Shown here: one piece after another, positions 33,974 through 43,449 of the stretch
Numbering within the stretch: position 1 is the first letter of the stretch
Layout of the letters: each line of letters begins with the position of its first letter
Assembly: GCA_030156535.1 (NCBI GenBank)
Contig: JASGMJ010000008.1
Span: forward strand, 85,943 to 149,942
Source of the DNA: Candidatus Sumerlaeota bacterium
GTDB taxonomy: Bacteria; Sumerlaeota; Sumerlaeia; SLMS01; JAHLLQ01
Direction of reading: 5' to 3'
Length of the DNA stretch: 64,000 bases
Notes under the pieces: model-generated
What the model was told of the DNA's origin: nothing
Databases searched by the model: none
The model's input: the letters and a program-made list of their open reading frames with translations, nothing else
Made by a program: the position numbers and the translations under genes

Positions 33974-35044
33974 ATGAAACGCCATCTCACCGAGCAGCAG
34001 AAGCGCTGCGTGAGCCTGATCCTGGGGTTCATGCGCGAGTACCTCGACCTTCGCTTCCTTGTTTCGATCCGGGCGAATCCGCGCTTTGAATCACCTTGGC
34101 ACGACTTGCAGTTCCTCCTGCTGGCGCAGCTTCGCAACACACTGGAAAACGACAAGATGTGGGGCCCCCAGCGCTATGTGATCGGCGAGGTGCTGTGCAG
34201 CACCGACAAGCTGAAGCATCGCGATCTGTTCAGCTCGACGCACCAGTCCTCCCTGCAGGCCGAGATCGTCGAGCGCACGGACAAGGCCGGGCACAAGACA
34301 TCGGACGTGCTGGAAATCCACGACTTCAAGACGTTGTACTCGGCCATGGACCCGGCAGTGGCGAACATCGCCAGCGTGATCCAGATTTACATGTGGTGGG
34401 ACTTGCCGGACGGCACCGACCTGGCCAGGTTCCACTACCGCGCGCACTGCTACAAGGAGGTCCAGAAGGGCCTCACCGACCAGCACAAGCAATACTACTC
34501 GCACCTGATTAACAAGGGCGAGGGAGAGGGCGCGGTGACGCAGGAGGACGTTCTGGACTTCGAGTGCGCGGCGATGCGCGACGCGCTCGAGTGTTTTTGC
34601 GAACGGCGCAACGCGGAACCGGGGTACAAGTTGATCCTGGCGCGCCGCGACGTCGCGCACGATCAGACCACGGACAACCTGATTTCCACGCTGGCCCGCG
34701 AGCTGGTCCTGCTGTCCAAGGTGGAGAAGGGCGAAAAACTCGACGACGCGATCAACAACCATCTGGCCCAGGCAATGAATGTGAAGCCCGAACAGTTGAA
34801 GCAGGACGCCGTGATAAGCTATCTGGGGTCGGCGATCAGCGAGACAAAACGGCGGCTGCGCAACGCGCTCAACGAATCGACCGGTGGCGAGATGTACAAC
34901 TTCAAGCAAAGCCAGGCCGACGGCATCCGCCGCATGTACCACGAACTGGTGGGCGAGCGGCACAACCGCCTCGTTGCCCGTGAGGAAGCCGAACGCCAGC
35001 AACGGCTCTCCAGCGCGCAGCAGGATGGCGGTCAGAAGACCTGA
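33974..35044 (+). CDS. Hypothetical protein of unknown family
   Basis: 356 residues, soluble, no signal peptide or membrane helix. I do not recognise it. It is rich in charged helices: KQKRC-like MKRHLTEQQKRCVSLILGF at the start and a Gln/Arg-rich EEAERQQRLSSAQQDGGQK at the end, with HFKTLYSAMDPAV-type aromatic patches between. There are several Cys and His residues (VLCSTDKLKHRD, FHYRAHCYKE, FECAAMRDALECFCERR) but no recognisable metal motif spacing. It starts three bases after the DUF4870 gene and ends five bases before the beta-helix gene, so the three look like one transcription unit. Confidence 0.75.
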   Translation: MKRHLTEQQKRCVSLILGFMREYLDLRFLVSIRANPRFESPWHDLQFLLLAQLRNTLENDKMWGPQRYVIGEVLCSTDKLKHRDLFSSTHQSSLQAEIVERTDKAGHKTSDVLEIHDFKTLYSAMDPAVANIASVIQIYMWWDLPDGTDLARFHYRAHCYKEVQKGLTDQHKQYYSHLINKGEGEGAVTQEDVLDFECAAMRDALECFCERRNAEPGYKLILARRDVAHDQTTDNLISTLARELVLLSKVEKGEKLDDAINNHLAQAMNVKPEQLKQDAVISYLGSAISETKRRLRNALNESTGGEMYNFKQSQADGIRRMYHELVGERHNRLVAREEAERQQRLSSAQQDGGQKT

Positions 35045-35049
35045 GGCGG

Positions 35050-38000
35050 ATGGGCATTTTCTCAGCATGGGCAAGATGCCCAAGCCGTTTCGGCGCGCTT
35101 GCGCTGGTGCTGCTCTTTATGGCGTCGGGGTTGTCCGCGCAGGAGCAGCGCGTGTCTCCCGCGATGGCCGGGGAGATTGCGGGCGAAGGGACGTACCGGC
35201 TGGCGGCCGGGGTCTACCGATTGCAGCCCGTGGCGGTTTCCGGCGCGCTTGTCCTGCTGGGGCCGGAGAAGGGTGAAGCGGTGCTGGAGGCAGCGCGCGA
35301 AGGCGTGCTCTTCGAGGTGCGCGGCTCGCTGACGCTCGACGGCATCACCGTGGCCGCGCCGCCGCGTGCCGAGCCACTGATCGCCGTGGAACCCGGCGGA
35401 CAACTGAACATTACACGAAACCGGTTCACGGGAAGCGGTGCACGCCTGCGCACACGCGGCGCGGATGTGCGGGTGCAGGACACGACGTTCTTTCGCGCCG
35501 CGACGACGCTCGAAACGAGCGGGGGCGGCAGCATCCTGCTGCGCGATTCGGAATTCATCGGCAAGCCGGGAACGCGCGCCCCGCTGCTTGTTCTCGGCGG
35601 ACCCGCTTCCATCGAAATCGAGGACTGCACGTTCCGCTCGGTGGAGCGGATTCTCGCCGCCGACGGCCCCGCGAGCGTGCGCGTGCGCGGCGCGGCTGCG
35701 GCGTGGCTGGGCGCGGGCGGGTTTCTGGTTCGCAACCCGGCCGGTGCGGTTTCGTTCGCCGGCCTGACGTTCGAAGGGCCGTGCGTGGGCGCGGGCGTGC
35801 ACGTTGTCGGGGGAGCGCCGGAGCAGCCGCTGCCGCCCCTTGAGATCGCGGGCATCCGGGCCGACGCGGGCGCGGGCGGTTCCGGTGGGCTCGGGTTTCT
35901 GACGATTGCCGACCCGGGGGCTTTCGAGCGCGTGGTTCTCTCGGACTGCGTGCTGCGTGGCGCGGGGAGCGCCGGCATGCAGGTGCTCTCGCGGGGCGAA
36001 GCACGCGGGGCGAACGTGGCGATTTCCGGCTCGGCGCTGGAGGGATGGGAGAGCGGCATCGAACTGCGCGCCGAGCACTCCGGGCGCTTCGCCGCTCTGG
36101 TCGCCGACACGCGCCTTGAGGACAACGGCGTGGGCCTGGACGCGGCCGGGGCGGGGCTCTCGCTCGAAGCGCGTTCCCTCTCCGCCAGCGCCAATCGCAT
36201 GGGCGTGCGCGTGGGTGGCGGGGCACACGCGGCGCTCGCTGACGCGCGCCTCGCCCACTCCGTCGAGGCCGCCGTTCATGTTGGAGACGCGGGCGCGTTG
36301 GCGATGAGACGCACGCACCTGCTCGCAAACGGAATCGGGGTGGACGTTGCGGAGGACGCCGGAACAGTGGACCTGGGGCAGCGGGAGGAGGCCGGGGAAA
36401 ATCGCTTTGAAGTGCGGGGCGCACGGACGTGGGCGGTGCGCGCGAAATCGCCCGAGCCCATTGCGGCATTCGGCAACACGTGGGGCGAGCAGCGCCCGTA
36501 CACGGGCGCGGTGGCGATCGACGATCTGATCGACGACGGCGACGCGGCCAATCCGGTTCAGGAAACGGGAAACGGCATCGTGCTCGCCGATTCGCAGCCC
36601 GGCCGGGCAACGCGGCTGCGCTGGGACGCGGTGGCCTCGCGCACCACGCCGGGCTACGGCACCGATGTGTTCCGCTCCTTTGCGGACGTCGAGCCGGTGC
36701 TGGGCGATTTGGAAGTACTGGAACTCGGCGCGGGGGAGTACGTCCTGCCGGTGCTGCACACGGGGTTGCGCGAACTCGCGGGTGCTGGACGCGGGCGGAC
36801 GATTCTGCGCCCCGAGACGGATGCCACGGCGGCGGTGGTTGCCTCGGGCGAGTCGTTCGTCCTGCGCGACCTGACGATCCTGCTGCCGGAAGAGACGCGT
36901 CTTCCCGCCGTGGCGTGGACGGGCGGAAAGCTGCGGCTGGAACGGTTGGCCATCGAGGGAGCCGGCCCCGGAGCGTTGCGCGTGGCCCCCGGCGGGCAGG
37001 CCGTCGAAGTCGCCGACGTGACCGTGACGGCCGGGGGGACGGAGGGCGGCACGGTGCTGGACGTGGGGGCGCGCCCGAGCACCTGGAGCAGGGTGCGCGT
37101 GACGCTGGCGGGCCCGCTGACGGCGCTCGAGACCCACGGCCGCGCGTCATTGGGGCACACCACGATTCTCTACACGGCCGCGCACGAGGGGCCGGGCGTC
37201 GTGCTGCGCGGGGAGGCAGGCGCGGCGCAACTGACCGTGACGGGGCCGTGCGCGACGGCGGTGGAGTTGGCGGCTGCGGATTCTCCCAGCACGGCGACGC
37301 TGATCCAGACGCGGCTCGAAGGCTTTCGCGGCGCGGGAATTCGCCTCACCGGCGGCGTGGGGCACGACCTCACGGTGCGCAACGCGCGCCTGACGGCGAG
37401 TGACGACGCGGGCTTTCGCGCGGCCGGGCTGAGCGTGGCGCCGCAGGCGCGCCTGGCTCTGCGGATCGACGATTTCGAGGCGACGAACGCGCGCCCGGGG
37501 CTCGACGTTGCGGGCACGGCGCGGGCCATGGTGCTCGAACGCATCATGCTGCAACTCAATGGCAGCCACAACGCCGTCGAGAGCGAGGAGCAGGGCATCC
37601 GGCTGGCGCTGGCATCCGGTGCGGGGAGAAGGACGCTGGCGGGCGTGGAAGCCGGTGGCTACGACGTGGGGTTAGACGTGACGCGCCAGCACGATGACGC
37701 GACGACGCTGGTGTTGGGGAACTTCGATGCGCGCAGTGCGTGCCGCTTTCTGCGCAACGGAATCGGCATTCGGCTTTCCTCGCCCGCCGCCCGCGTGGCG
37801 ATGCGCGAGGACCGCAACCGCAGCCTGCTGGCGGAGAACAGCGCGGCGGTGCTGCTGGAAGCGGGAAGCCTGATGATGGAGAACGTGCGGGTGGAGAACA
37901 ACCAGACGGGGGTGATCGTGCGCGGCGGCGTGGCGGACCTGGGAGGCGGGGCGCTGGGATCGCGCGGCGGCAACGTCTTGTGGCCGCAGGCCGGGCCGTT

Positions 38001-38151
38001 TGCGATTGTCAACGAGTCGCCCGCGCCCGTGGCGGCGCGCCACAATGTCTGGGGGGCGATGAAGCCGTTCCTGAAAACCGATGGCGCGCCGATCTCCGAT
38101 GCGCGCAAGGACCCGGATGTGGGGATGGTGGAGACAGAACCGCCGCGCTGA
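35050..38151 (+). CDS. Very large secreted right-handed beta-helix protein
   Basis: 1033 residues with a signal peptide (FGALALVLLFMASGLSAQE). The rest is made of short strands with alternating hydrophobic residues, Gly, Asn and small side chains (for example LTLDGITVAAPP, VRVQDTTFFRAATTLETSG, ILLRDSEFIGK), as in parallel beta-helix or pectin-lyase-like proteins. Two related modules end with an Asn-x-Trp-Gly motif: FGNTWGEQRPYTGAVAIDDL at about residue 475 and RHNVWGAMKPFLKTDGAPIS at about 997, so the protein looks like two tandem helices of about 500 residues. Catalytic residues cannot be assigned. It may bind or cut polysaccharide at the cell surface. Confidence 0.85.
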   Translation: MGIFSAWARCPSRFGALALVLLFMASGLSAQEQRVSPAMAGEIAGEGTYRLAAGVYRLQPVAVSGALVLLGPEKGEAVLEAAREGVLFEVRGSLTLDGITVAAPPRAEPLIAVEPGGQLNITRNRFTGSGARLRTRGADVRVQDTTFFRAATTLETSGGGSILLRDSEFIGKPGTRAPLLVLGGPASIEIEDCTFRSVERILAADGPASVRVRGAAAAWLGAGGFLVRNPAGAVSFAGLTFEGPCVGAGVHVVGGAPEQPLPPLEIAGIRADAGAGGSGGLGFLTIADPGAFERVVLSDCVLRGAGSAGMQVLSRGEARGANVAISGSALEGWESGIELRAEHSGRFAALVADTRLEDNGVGLDAAGAGLSLEARSLSASANRMGVRVGGGAHAALADARLAHSVEAAVHVGDAGALAMRRTHLLANGIGVDVAEDAGTVDLGQREEAGENRFEVRGARTWAVRAKSPEPIAAFGNTWGEQRPYTGAVAIDDLIDDGDAANPVQETGNGIVLADSQPGRATRLRWDAVASRTTPGYGTDVFRSFADVEPVLGDLEVLELGAGEYVLPVLHTGLRELAGAGRGRTILRPETDATAAVVASGESFVLRDLTILLPEETRLPAVAWTGGKLRLERLAIEGAGPGALRVAPGGQAVEVADVTVTAGGTEGGTVLDVGARPSTWSRVRVTLAGPLTALETHGRASLGHTTILYTAAHEGPGVVLRGEAGAAQLTVTGPCATAVELAAADSPSTATLIQTRLEGFRGAGIRLTGGVGHDLTVRNARLTASDDAGFRAAGLSVAPQARLALRIDDFEATNARPGLDVAGTARAMVLERIMLQLNGSHNAVESEEQGIRLALASGAGRRTLAGVEAGGYDVGLDVTRQHDDATTLVLGNFDARSACRFLRNGIGIRLSSPAARVAMREDRNRSLLAENSAAVLLEAGSLMMENVRVENNQTGVIVRGGVADLGGGALGSRGGNVLWPQAGPFAIVNESPAPVAARHNVWGAMKPFLKTDGAPISDARKDPDVGMVETEPPR

Positions 38152-38155
38152 CGGC

Positions 38156-38707
38156 TCACTGATCGGTCAGCCAGCCCATCTTGGAGAAGGGGGCATAGCG
38201 ATAGACGGCGCGGCCGAGGATTCGGTCGCGCGTGACGGCTCCGAAACTCGTGGAGTCGAAGCTGTTGCCGTAATTGTCGCCAACGACGAAGTACTCGTCC
38301 TCGCGGAGCGTGAGGGAATTGAACGCCACGGCGTTGGGAATGCCCTTCTCCTCGAAGCGCTCGCGGGTGGGTTGCTCGTTGACGAAGATGGCGTGGTCGA
38401 TCCACGAGATGGTGTCGCCGGGCACGCCGAGCACGCGCTTGAGCAGCGGCAGTTCGTAGTCCTTCGCGGGGGCAACCATCACGATTTCGCCGCGCTTGAC
38501 CTCGTCCGTCCCGTCCTTGCTCAGCACCAGGATACGGTCTCCCTTCGTCACGGTGGGTGCCATTGAAGAGCTGATGACTTCCTGCGCCTGAATCTGGCCG
38601 CCGACGAGCAGCGCCCAGAAGACCATCACGATCAGCAGCAGAATCGACGAGACGATAATGCGGAACGGAGTGACGCGGCGTCTGGCGTTTTTTTGCTCGG
38701 TGGTCAT
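38156..38707 (-). CDS. lepB: Signal peptidase I
   Basis: 183-residue S26 membrane peptidase that removes signal peptides from secreted proteins. One N-terminal helix (FRIIVSSILLLIVMVFWALL) is followed by the catalytic Ser segment VISSSMAPTV, the box C strand GDRILVL, the catalytic Lys segment PLLKRVLGVPGDTISW, and the box E GDNYGNSFDS. The start at 38707 is chosen by length and helix position; an in-frame ATG at 38740 is possible and neither has a strong ribosome site. It lies downstream of the fusA terminator on the same strand and ends four bases from the convergent beta-helix gene. Confidence 0.92.
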   Translation of the reverse strand: MTTEQKNARRRVTPFRIIVSSILLLIVMVFWALLVGGQIQAQEVISSSMAPTVTKGDRILVLSKDGTDEVKRGEIVMVAPAKDYELPLLKRVLGVPGDTISWIDHAIFVNEQPTRERFEEKGIPNAVAFNSLTLREDEYFVVGDNYGNSFDSTSFGAVTRDRILGRAVYRYAPFSKMGWLTDQ

Positions 38708-38822
38708 GGGGAGTGACAGTGTGCAGCTTCTTCTGCTCATGTTTTTCGTGGTGAAGGACGACAGGCCTTCGAAGAAGCTTAGCGGGATTCCGTGCCAGAA
38801 AGTGGCAGGAGGCACTGGACGC

Positions 38823-38855
38823 AAAACCGGCCCGCGGGGTGAGCCGCGGGCCGGT
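38823..38855 (-). terminator. Factor-independent terminator of fusA
   Basis: A perfect 12-base stem, ACCGGCCCGCGG / CCGCGGGCCGGT, with a six-base loop lies at 38826-38855. Read on the minus strand the hairpin ends in TTTTG. The T-run is short, so some read-through into lepB is possible. Confidence 0.75.
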
Positions 38856-38890
38856 GGGGGAAAGGAGCCGGTTTGTTGGGGAATCCGGGG

Positions 38891-40975
38891 TTACTTGTCC
38901 TTGCGGTCGCCGATGATCTTTTCGGCAACGAAGTTGGGGACGGGTTCGTAGTGGCTGAACTGCATGGAGAAGCTGGCACGGCCGGACGAAATGTTGCGGA
39001 TGTCGGTGGCGTAGCCGAACATTTCGGCAAGCGGCGAGAGCGCGGTGATCGTGCCGAGATGGCCGCGGGGCTTGATCTCCTCGATCTTGGCGCGGCGCTG
39101 GTTCAGGTTGCCAATCACGTCGCCCTGGTAGTCGGGGGGCGTGGTGACTTCGAGGGCCATCATGGGCTCAAGCAGGATCATGCCGGCCTTCTTGCAGGCT
39201 TCCTTGAAGGCCATGGAGCCCGCGATCTTGAAGGCCATTTCCGAGGAGTCGACGTCGTGGTAGCTGCCGTCGTACAGGGTGGCACGGATGTCGACGACCG
39301 GGTAGCCGGCGACGACGCCGTTGTTCATGGCTTCGATGATGCCCTTCTCGACGGCGGGGATGAATTCCTTGGGGACGACGCCGCCGACGATTTCGTTCTT
39401 GAAGGTGAAGCCGTGTCCCGGGTCGTTCGGCTCGATGCGAATCTTCACTTCGGCGAACTGGCCGCGGCCGCCGGACTGGCGGGCGAACTTGGTGTGCTGC
39501 TCGGCCGCGCGGGTGACGGTCTCGCGGTAGGCGACCTGAGGACGGCCGACGTTGGCTTCGACTTTGAACTCGCGCTTCATGCGATCGACGAGGATTTCAA
39601 GGTGCAACTCGCCCATGCCGTGGATGACCGTCTGCCCGGTTTCGTGGTCGAGCTGAACGCGGAAGGTCGGGTCTTCATCGGCGAGCTTGGCGAGAGCAGT
39701 GGACATCTTTTCGAGGTCGGCCTTGCTCTTGGGCTCGACGGCGATGGAGATGACCGGCTCGGGGAAGGTCATGGACTCCAGCTTGATGGGGTTGTCGGGG
39801 TCGCACAGCGTGTCGCCGGTGCGGACGTTCTTCATGCCAACCAGGGCAACGATGTCGCCCGTGCGGGCCTCATCCACGGGATCGCGGTTGATGGCGTGCA
39901 TGACGTAGATGCGCCCGACGCGCTCGGAGTGGTCGGAGGAGGAGTTGTAAACGTAGGAACCGGCCTTCATGATGCCCGAGTAGATGCGGACGTAGGTGAG
40001 GCGGTCGACGCCACGCGGGTCGCGCATAACCTTGAAGGCGAGGGCGGCCAGAGGCTCGTCGTCGCGCGGGCCACGGGTCAGGGGCTCGTCGGTTTCGACG
40101 TGATGGCCCTGGATGGCTTCAACGTCGGTGGGCGCGGGGAGGTACTTGATCACCGCGTCGAGCAGCATCTGGACGCCCTTGTTCTTGAAGGCAGAACCGC
40201 AGAGCACCGGGGTGATCTTGGCGCGCAGCGTGGCGCTGCGGATGGCCTCGTGGAGTTCGTCCGTGGTGAACTCGCCGCCATCGAGGAATTTCTCGGCAAA
40301 CAGGTCGTCATACTCGGAGAGGGCTTCGAGCATTTTCTCGCGGTACTCGGCCGCCTCGTCAACATAGGCCTCGGGAATGGGGCCATGGACGAAGGGGGAG
40401 TCCTTGTCGTTGGTCTCCCAGATGCGCGACTCCATGTCGACGAGGTCGATGATACCAGTGAACTGGTCCTCGGCGCCGATGGGCAGGTGAATCGGAACGG
40501 CATGGCAGCCCAGGCGTTCGCGCATCATCTCGACGCACTGAAGGAAGTCGGCGCCGATGCGGTCCATCTTGTTAATAAAGGCGAGGCGGGGAACGCCGTA
40601 CTTGTCGGCCTGACGCCAGACGGTTTCGGATTGAGGCTCGACACCGCCGACGGCGCAGAAAACGGCAACGGCGCCGTCGAGAACGCGCACGGAGCGCTCG
40701 ACCTCGACGGTGAAGTCGACGTGGCCGGGGGTGTCGATAATGTTGATTTCGTGGTTGGCCCAGTAGCAGCGGGTGGCTGCCGACGTAATCGTGATGCCGC
40801 GCTCCCGCTCCTGCTCCATCCAGTCCATCTCGGCGGCACCCTCGTGCACCTCACCCATTTTGTGGGATTTGCCGGTGTAATAGAGAATGCGCTCTGTGGT
40901 GGTCGTCTTGCCCGCGTCGATATGGGCCATAATGCCGATATTTCGGACGCGGTTCAGCGGGGTCTTGCGTGCCAT
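38891..40975 (-). CDS. fusA: Elongation factor G
   Basis: 694-residue translational GTPase that drives ribosomal translocation. The G domain shows [20 protein letters not shown] (P-loop), [10 protein letters not shown] (switch I), [16 protein letters not shown] (switch II) and [12 protein letters not shown] (NKxD). Domains III-V follow, including [20 protein letters not shown] and [20 protein letters not shown] near the C-terminus. The ATG at 40975 has GAAGGAAGAG upstream; an in-frame ATG at 41026 is rejected. No rpsL, rpsG or tuf genes are next to it, so it is not in the classical str operon. Motifs and length are canonical. Confidence 0.96.
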   Translation of the reverse strand: MARKTPLNRVRNIGIMAHIDAGKTTTTERILYYTGKSHKMGEVHEGAAEMDWMEQERERGITITSAATRCYWANHEINIIDTPGHVDFTVEVERSVRVLDGAVAVFCAVGGVEPQSETVWRQADKYGVPRLAFINKMDRIGADFLQCVEMMRERLGCHAVPIHLPIGAEDQFTGIIDLVDMESRIWETNDKDSPFVHGPIPEAYVDEAAEYREKMLEALSEYDDLFAEKFLDGGEFTTDELHEAIRSATLRAKITPVLCGSAFKNKGVQMLLDAVIKYLPAPTDVEAIQGHHVETDEPLTRGPRDDEPLAALAFKVMRDPRGVDRLTYVRIYSGIMKAGSYVYNSSSDHSERVGRIYVMHAINRDPVDEARTGDIVALVGMKNVRTGDTLCDPDNPIKLESMTFPEPVISIAVEPKSKADLEKMSTALAKLADEDPTFRVQLDHETGQTVIHGMGELHLEILVDRMKREFKVEANVGRPQVAYRETVTRAAEQHTKFARQSGGRGQFAEVKIRIEPNDPGHGFTFKNEIVGGVVPKEFIPAVEKGIIEAMNNGVVAGYPVVDIRATLYDGSYHDVDSSEMAFKIAGSMAFKEACKKAGMILLEPMMALEVTTPPDYQGDVIGNLNQRRAKIEEIKPRGHLGTITALSPLAEMFGYATDIRNISSGRASFSMQFSHYEPVPNFVAEKIIGDRKDK

Positions 40976-41179
40976 GGGAACTCTTCCTTCGGGCTTGTTT
41001 GAGTGGAGCGTGGCCGTCTGGGGCACTTTGGAGAGCAGCCGCCCCTGTGGCCGGGGAGGCCGTTGACCGAAGTGCCCGTCGAGCAGCCGCGCGGTGAGTC
41101 GCGCCGGTTTGTGCCTGGGGAGGCCTGGCCATACGCAACGGTCAGGCGGAGCAGGAGCCGCGCCAACTCGGGCGCAAGG

Positions 41180-41208
41180 GGTGTAGGGACACCCCTCATG
41201 CCGGTCAA
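41180..41208 (-). promoter_or_regulatory. Putative fusA promoter
   Basis: On the minus strand, TTGACC (41208-41203), a 17-base spacer, then TACACC (41185-41180). It lies about 205 bases upstream of the fusA ATG. The -10 is weak, and the spacer overlaps the palindrome GGGGTGTAGGGACACCCC. The rest of the 280-base gap (40976-41255) shows no gene. Confidence 0.35.
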
Positions 41209-41255
41209 GGCGGAAAAACTCCCCCTCGCCGAATCCGCCCTTGGCTAACGGCCTT

Positions 41256-42062
41256 CTAACACTCCCGCAGGCCCGCCCGCGAGGGCTTCCACCACCCCTC
41301 GACCAGGTGGGTGATTTGGGCCCCGCCGGGCTTTTGCAGCTTCAGCCCGCCGCGCCCGGTCAGCGGCACAAAGACAGTAAAAGACGTCCGCTTCTTCCCC
41401 TGCACATCGTCGATGCTGTGAAATCGGCGCAAATAATGGAGCCCGTTCACGGGGCATTGGACGATGACTTCGGTGCCGTCGGGGATCTCCTCGCCGCTGT
41501 GCCATTCGCGCACAAAGGCCAGAATCGTGTCGCCCGAGCCAAACGGGGTGGCAGCGCGGTCGAGCAGCAGCGCCTGCAAAGGGCGGTGCCCGCCGTTGGC
41601 GAAGCGTGGAATGCACGATTCCAGCTTGGCCAGATCATAGCCCGACGGGCGCTCGAAGACGACCTCGAAGTCCTCCTGCGAAAAACGAATCAGGCCCTCG
41701 ATCCGAGGAACGGAATCGAGCTCGGTCTGCCGAATTTCCACGAAATTACTGAGCAATTTGCGGAAATCCACCTGTTCGGCGTCCGTCCCGCAACTTTCTG
41801 CGACGGCATCGCCCGTGGCCTCGTCGAGCTCGCTGCGCACCTGTTTCACCGCATCGATAACGGGGTCGTATTCCGGGTGGGCGCGATCGAGCTGCCAGTC
41901 CAGCCGCGCCAACACGTCCTGCATCAAATCCAACCGGGGATACGCCCCGCGCAGCCAGCGCGAAATGTACGGGGGTTCAATTCCGAGGAATTCGGCCAAC
42001 TGGGCCTGATTGAGGCCCTTTTCCTTCAGCGCCTTGCGCAGTGCATCCGCAAAGAAGTTCAT
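41256..42062 (-). CDS. XRE-family helix-turn-helix regulator with C-terminal extension
   Basis: 268 residues. The N-terminal helix-turn-helix is [20 protein letters not shown], then [18 protein letters not shown], a clear Cro/CI-type fold. The 200-residue remainder has no firm family; [16 protein letters not shown] and [13 protein letters not shown] strands are reminiscent of a repressor C-terminal beta domain, but no Ser-Lys pair typical of LexA/CI self-cleavage is obvious. The start at 42062 puts the helix-turn-helix at the N-terminus; an in-frame ATG at 42101 would add basic residues. It is monocistronic on the minus strand between fusA and a membrane-protein gene. Confidence 0.8.
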   Translation of the reverse strand: MNFFADALRKALKEKGLNQAQLAEFLGIEPPYISRWLRGAYPRLDLMQDVLARLDWQLDRAHPEYDPVIDAVKQVRSELDEATGDAVAESCGTDAEQVDFRKLLSNFVEIRQTELDSVPRIEGLIRFSQEDFEVVFERPSGYDLAKLESCIPRFANGGHRPLQALLLDRAATPFGSGDTILAFVREWHSGEEIPDGTEVIVQCPVNGLHYLRRFHSIDDVQGKKRTSFTVFVPLTGRGGLKLQKPGGAQITHLVEGWWKPSRAGLREC

Positions 42063-42315
42063 GGTACATTTCCGCCTTTGCCGACCCCATTTGTCCCCCA
42101 AGATCAGCCCTATCCATTGAATACGGCGCTGGAATGCCGCCCGGTTCGCATTACGCCATGATAATGGGCACCTGCTCGTTTATTCAACTCGATAGATGGC
42201 GGACAGTAGGGAGCTGCTCCCCTGAAATCAAAGGCTTTTTGCTTTTTCTCGGGAGCAGGGGAGAAGCGTGGCTCGAAACGGCGTCGTGGGGTGCTGCGGG
42301 GGGCCGGTTGTTGGG
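42063..42315. other. 253-base gap with a long imperfect hairpin
   Basis: It lies downstream of the membrane-protein gene and upstream of the XRE gene on the minus strand. TGCTCCC near 42216 pairs with GGGAGCA near 42255, and CTCCCCTG pairs with CAGGGGAG in an overlapping register, enclosing a CTTTTTGCTTTTT stretch. This could be an attenuator, terminator remnant or operator; nothing more can be said. Confidence 0.35.
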
Positions 42316-43215
42316 CTATTGGACGGGTTGGGGGACGGCGGCGAGGCGCTGCTGGGCGGCGCGGATCATGTTCTCGACTTCAACCACCTTCTGGTGTCCC
42401 TGCCCGTAGGTTTGCACGCGCAGCTTCCATGCTTCCTCGGCGTGCTTCATGGAAGTCTGGATGTCGTTCGCGCGCCAGCGTTCGCTGGCCTTCTGGATGT
42501 GCATGTCGGCCATCTGGTCGGCGGTCATCTGCCCGCCTGCCTGAGGCTGATTGGCGAGCGGCTGGCCTGCGGCGCCGCCTTGCCGGGCCGCCATGATGTG
42601 CGGGCCGTACTTCGCCCGGCGGTCGTTGAGCACCTGCTGGATCGTGCCCTCTTCCTGGAGATTCTGGCGCTCCCACTCGAACCCGCCGGGTGCATCGATC
42701 AGGACAGAGTTCACGGCTTCTTCTGGCGGCGACTCGTACGCAAATTCCAGTTTCAGATCATACTCGGCCTGGAGCAGCGTCTGCGTGTCGGTGATAAGAA
42801 GGTACATCGGCTCCTCCGCGTCCGGAGTTTCGATGTACCACTGCGGCCGTTGCTGCTTCAGGCCTTGAATCACGGTTTCCGTGTAGACGGGGCCTTCGCT
42901 GTCGAGACGCTCCCTGAAGGCGGCCTCACTGGCCGCGATTTCCTCCTCCAATTTTCCCGCGACGCTGTCGACTGCCCCAAGCGTCAGTATCACTCCCCCC
43001 AAACACATCCCGCCGAGGCAATAGAGCACCCCGACGACCCGGATGACCCATTTCTGGACGTCTTCCGAGAACATCATGATGACAAAGCCGAGAAGACCGA
43101 ACCAGCGGAAGTATTTCAGCCAGCTCCCGCCGATGAAGGAAACCGGCGAAATAATGAAGAAAATCCCGAGCACGAAGATGACGAGCACGAGCAAATAGGG
43201 AATGACGCCTTCCAT
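42316..43215 (-). CDS. Hypothetical membrane protein with three N-terminal helices
   Basis: 299 residues. Three hydrophobic segments occupy residues 5-85 (YLLVLVIFVLGIFFIISPV, YFRWFGLLGFVIMMF, VVGVLYCLGGMCLGGVILTL). The remaining 210 residues are soluble, with a Gln/Ala-rich stretch (AARQGGAAGQPLANQPQAGG) and a C-terminal helix-rich region (HIQKASERWRANDIQTSMKH) that could form a TPR-like hairpin. I do not recognise a family. The start at 43215 fits the first helix. A CACGTG-T-CACGTG palindrome lies 81 bases upstream and may be an operator. Confidence 0.7.
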   Translation of the reverse strand: MEGVIPYLLVLVIFVLGIFFIISPVSFIGGSWLKYFRWFGLLGFVIMMFSEDVQKWVIRVVGVLYCLGGMCLGGVILTLGAVDSVAGKLEEEIAASEAAFRERLDSEGPVYTETVIQGLKQQRPQWYIETPDAEEPMYLLITDTQTLLQAEYDLKLEFAYESPPEEAVNSVLIDAPGGFEWERQNLQEEGTIQQVLNDRRAKYGPHIMAARQGGAAGQPLANQPQAGGQMTADQMADMHIQKASERWRANDIQTSMKHAEEAWKLRVQTYGQGHQKVVEVENMIRAAQQRLAAVPQPVQ

Positions 43216-43295
43216 ATGAGCGACCCCCGGCGACCCCACGCCGCCTCGTTCGTTTCTGGATTGGAACCTTCCCTCCCGGTAGGCTTTTGCCCTGC

Positions 43296-43308
43296 CACGT
43301 GTCACGTG
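43296..43308. promoter_or_regulatory. CACGTG-T-CACGTG palindrome upstream of the membrane-protein gene
   Basis: A perfect 13-base palindrome immediately followed by nine A residues on the plus strand (43309-43317). It lies about 80 bases upstream of the minus-strand start at 43215, a plausible operator position. It is not a terminator for either neighbour because the A-run lies on the wrong side for the minus-strand gene miaB. Confidence 0.35.
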
Positions 43309-43449
43309 AAAAAAAAACCAAAATTCCGGGAAGGAAGAAGCGCAGGATGTTGGAGAGCAGGATGTCCTTCGAATCCCCGGGATCAGGGCCCGCGCGAGCC
43401 CGGTGCCGATGCAGAGAGAGGGGATTTCGAGAACGACTTGGGAAAGGCG

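Noticed and set aside
40976..41255. Small plus-strand gene upstream of fusA
   Set aside because: An open frame of about 80 codons exists but lacks a ribosome site and any recognisable sequence; the interval fits a promoter region better.
43309..43317. A9 run as part of a terminator for miaB
   Set aside because: miaB reads away from it on the minus strand and ends at 43450; the A-run is not a T-run after a hairpin in that orientation at a suitable distance.
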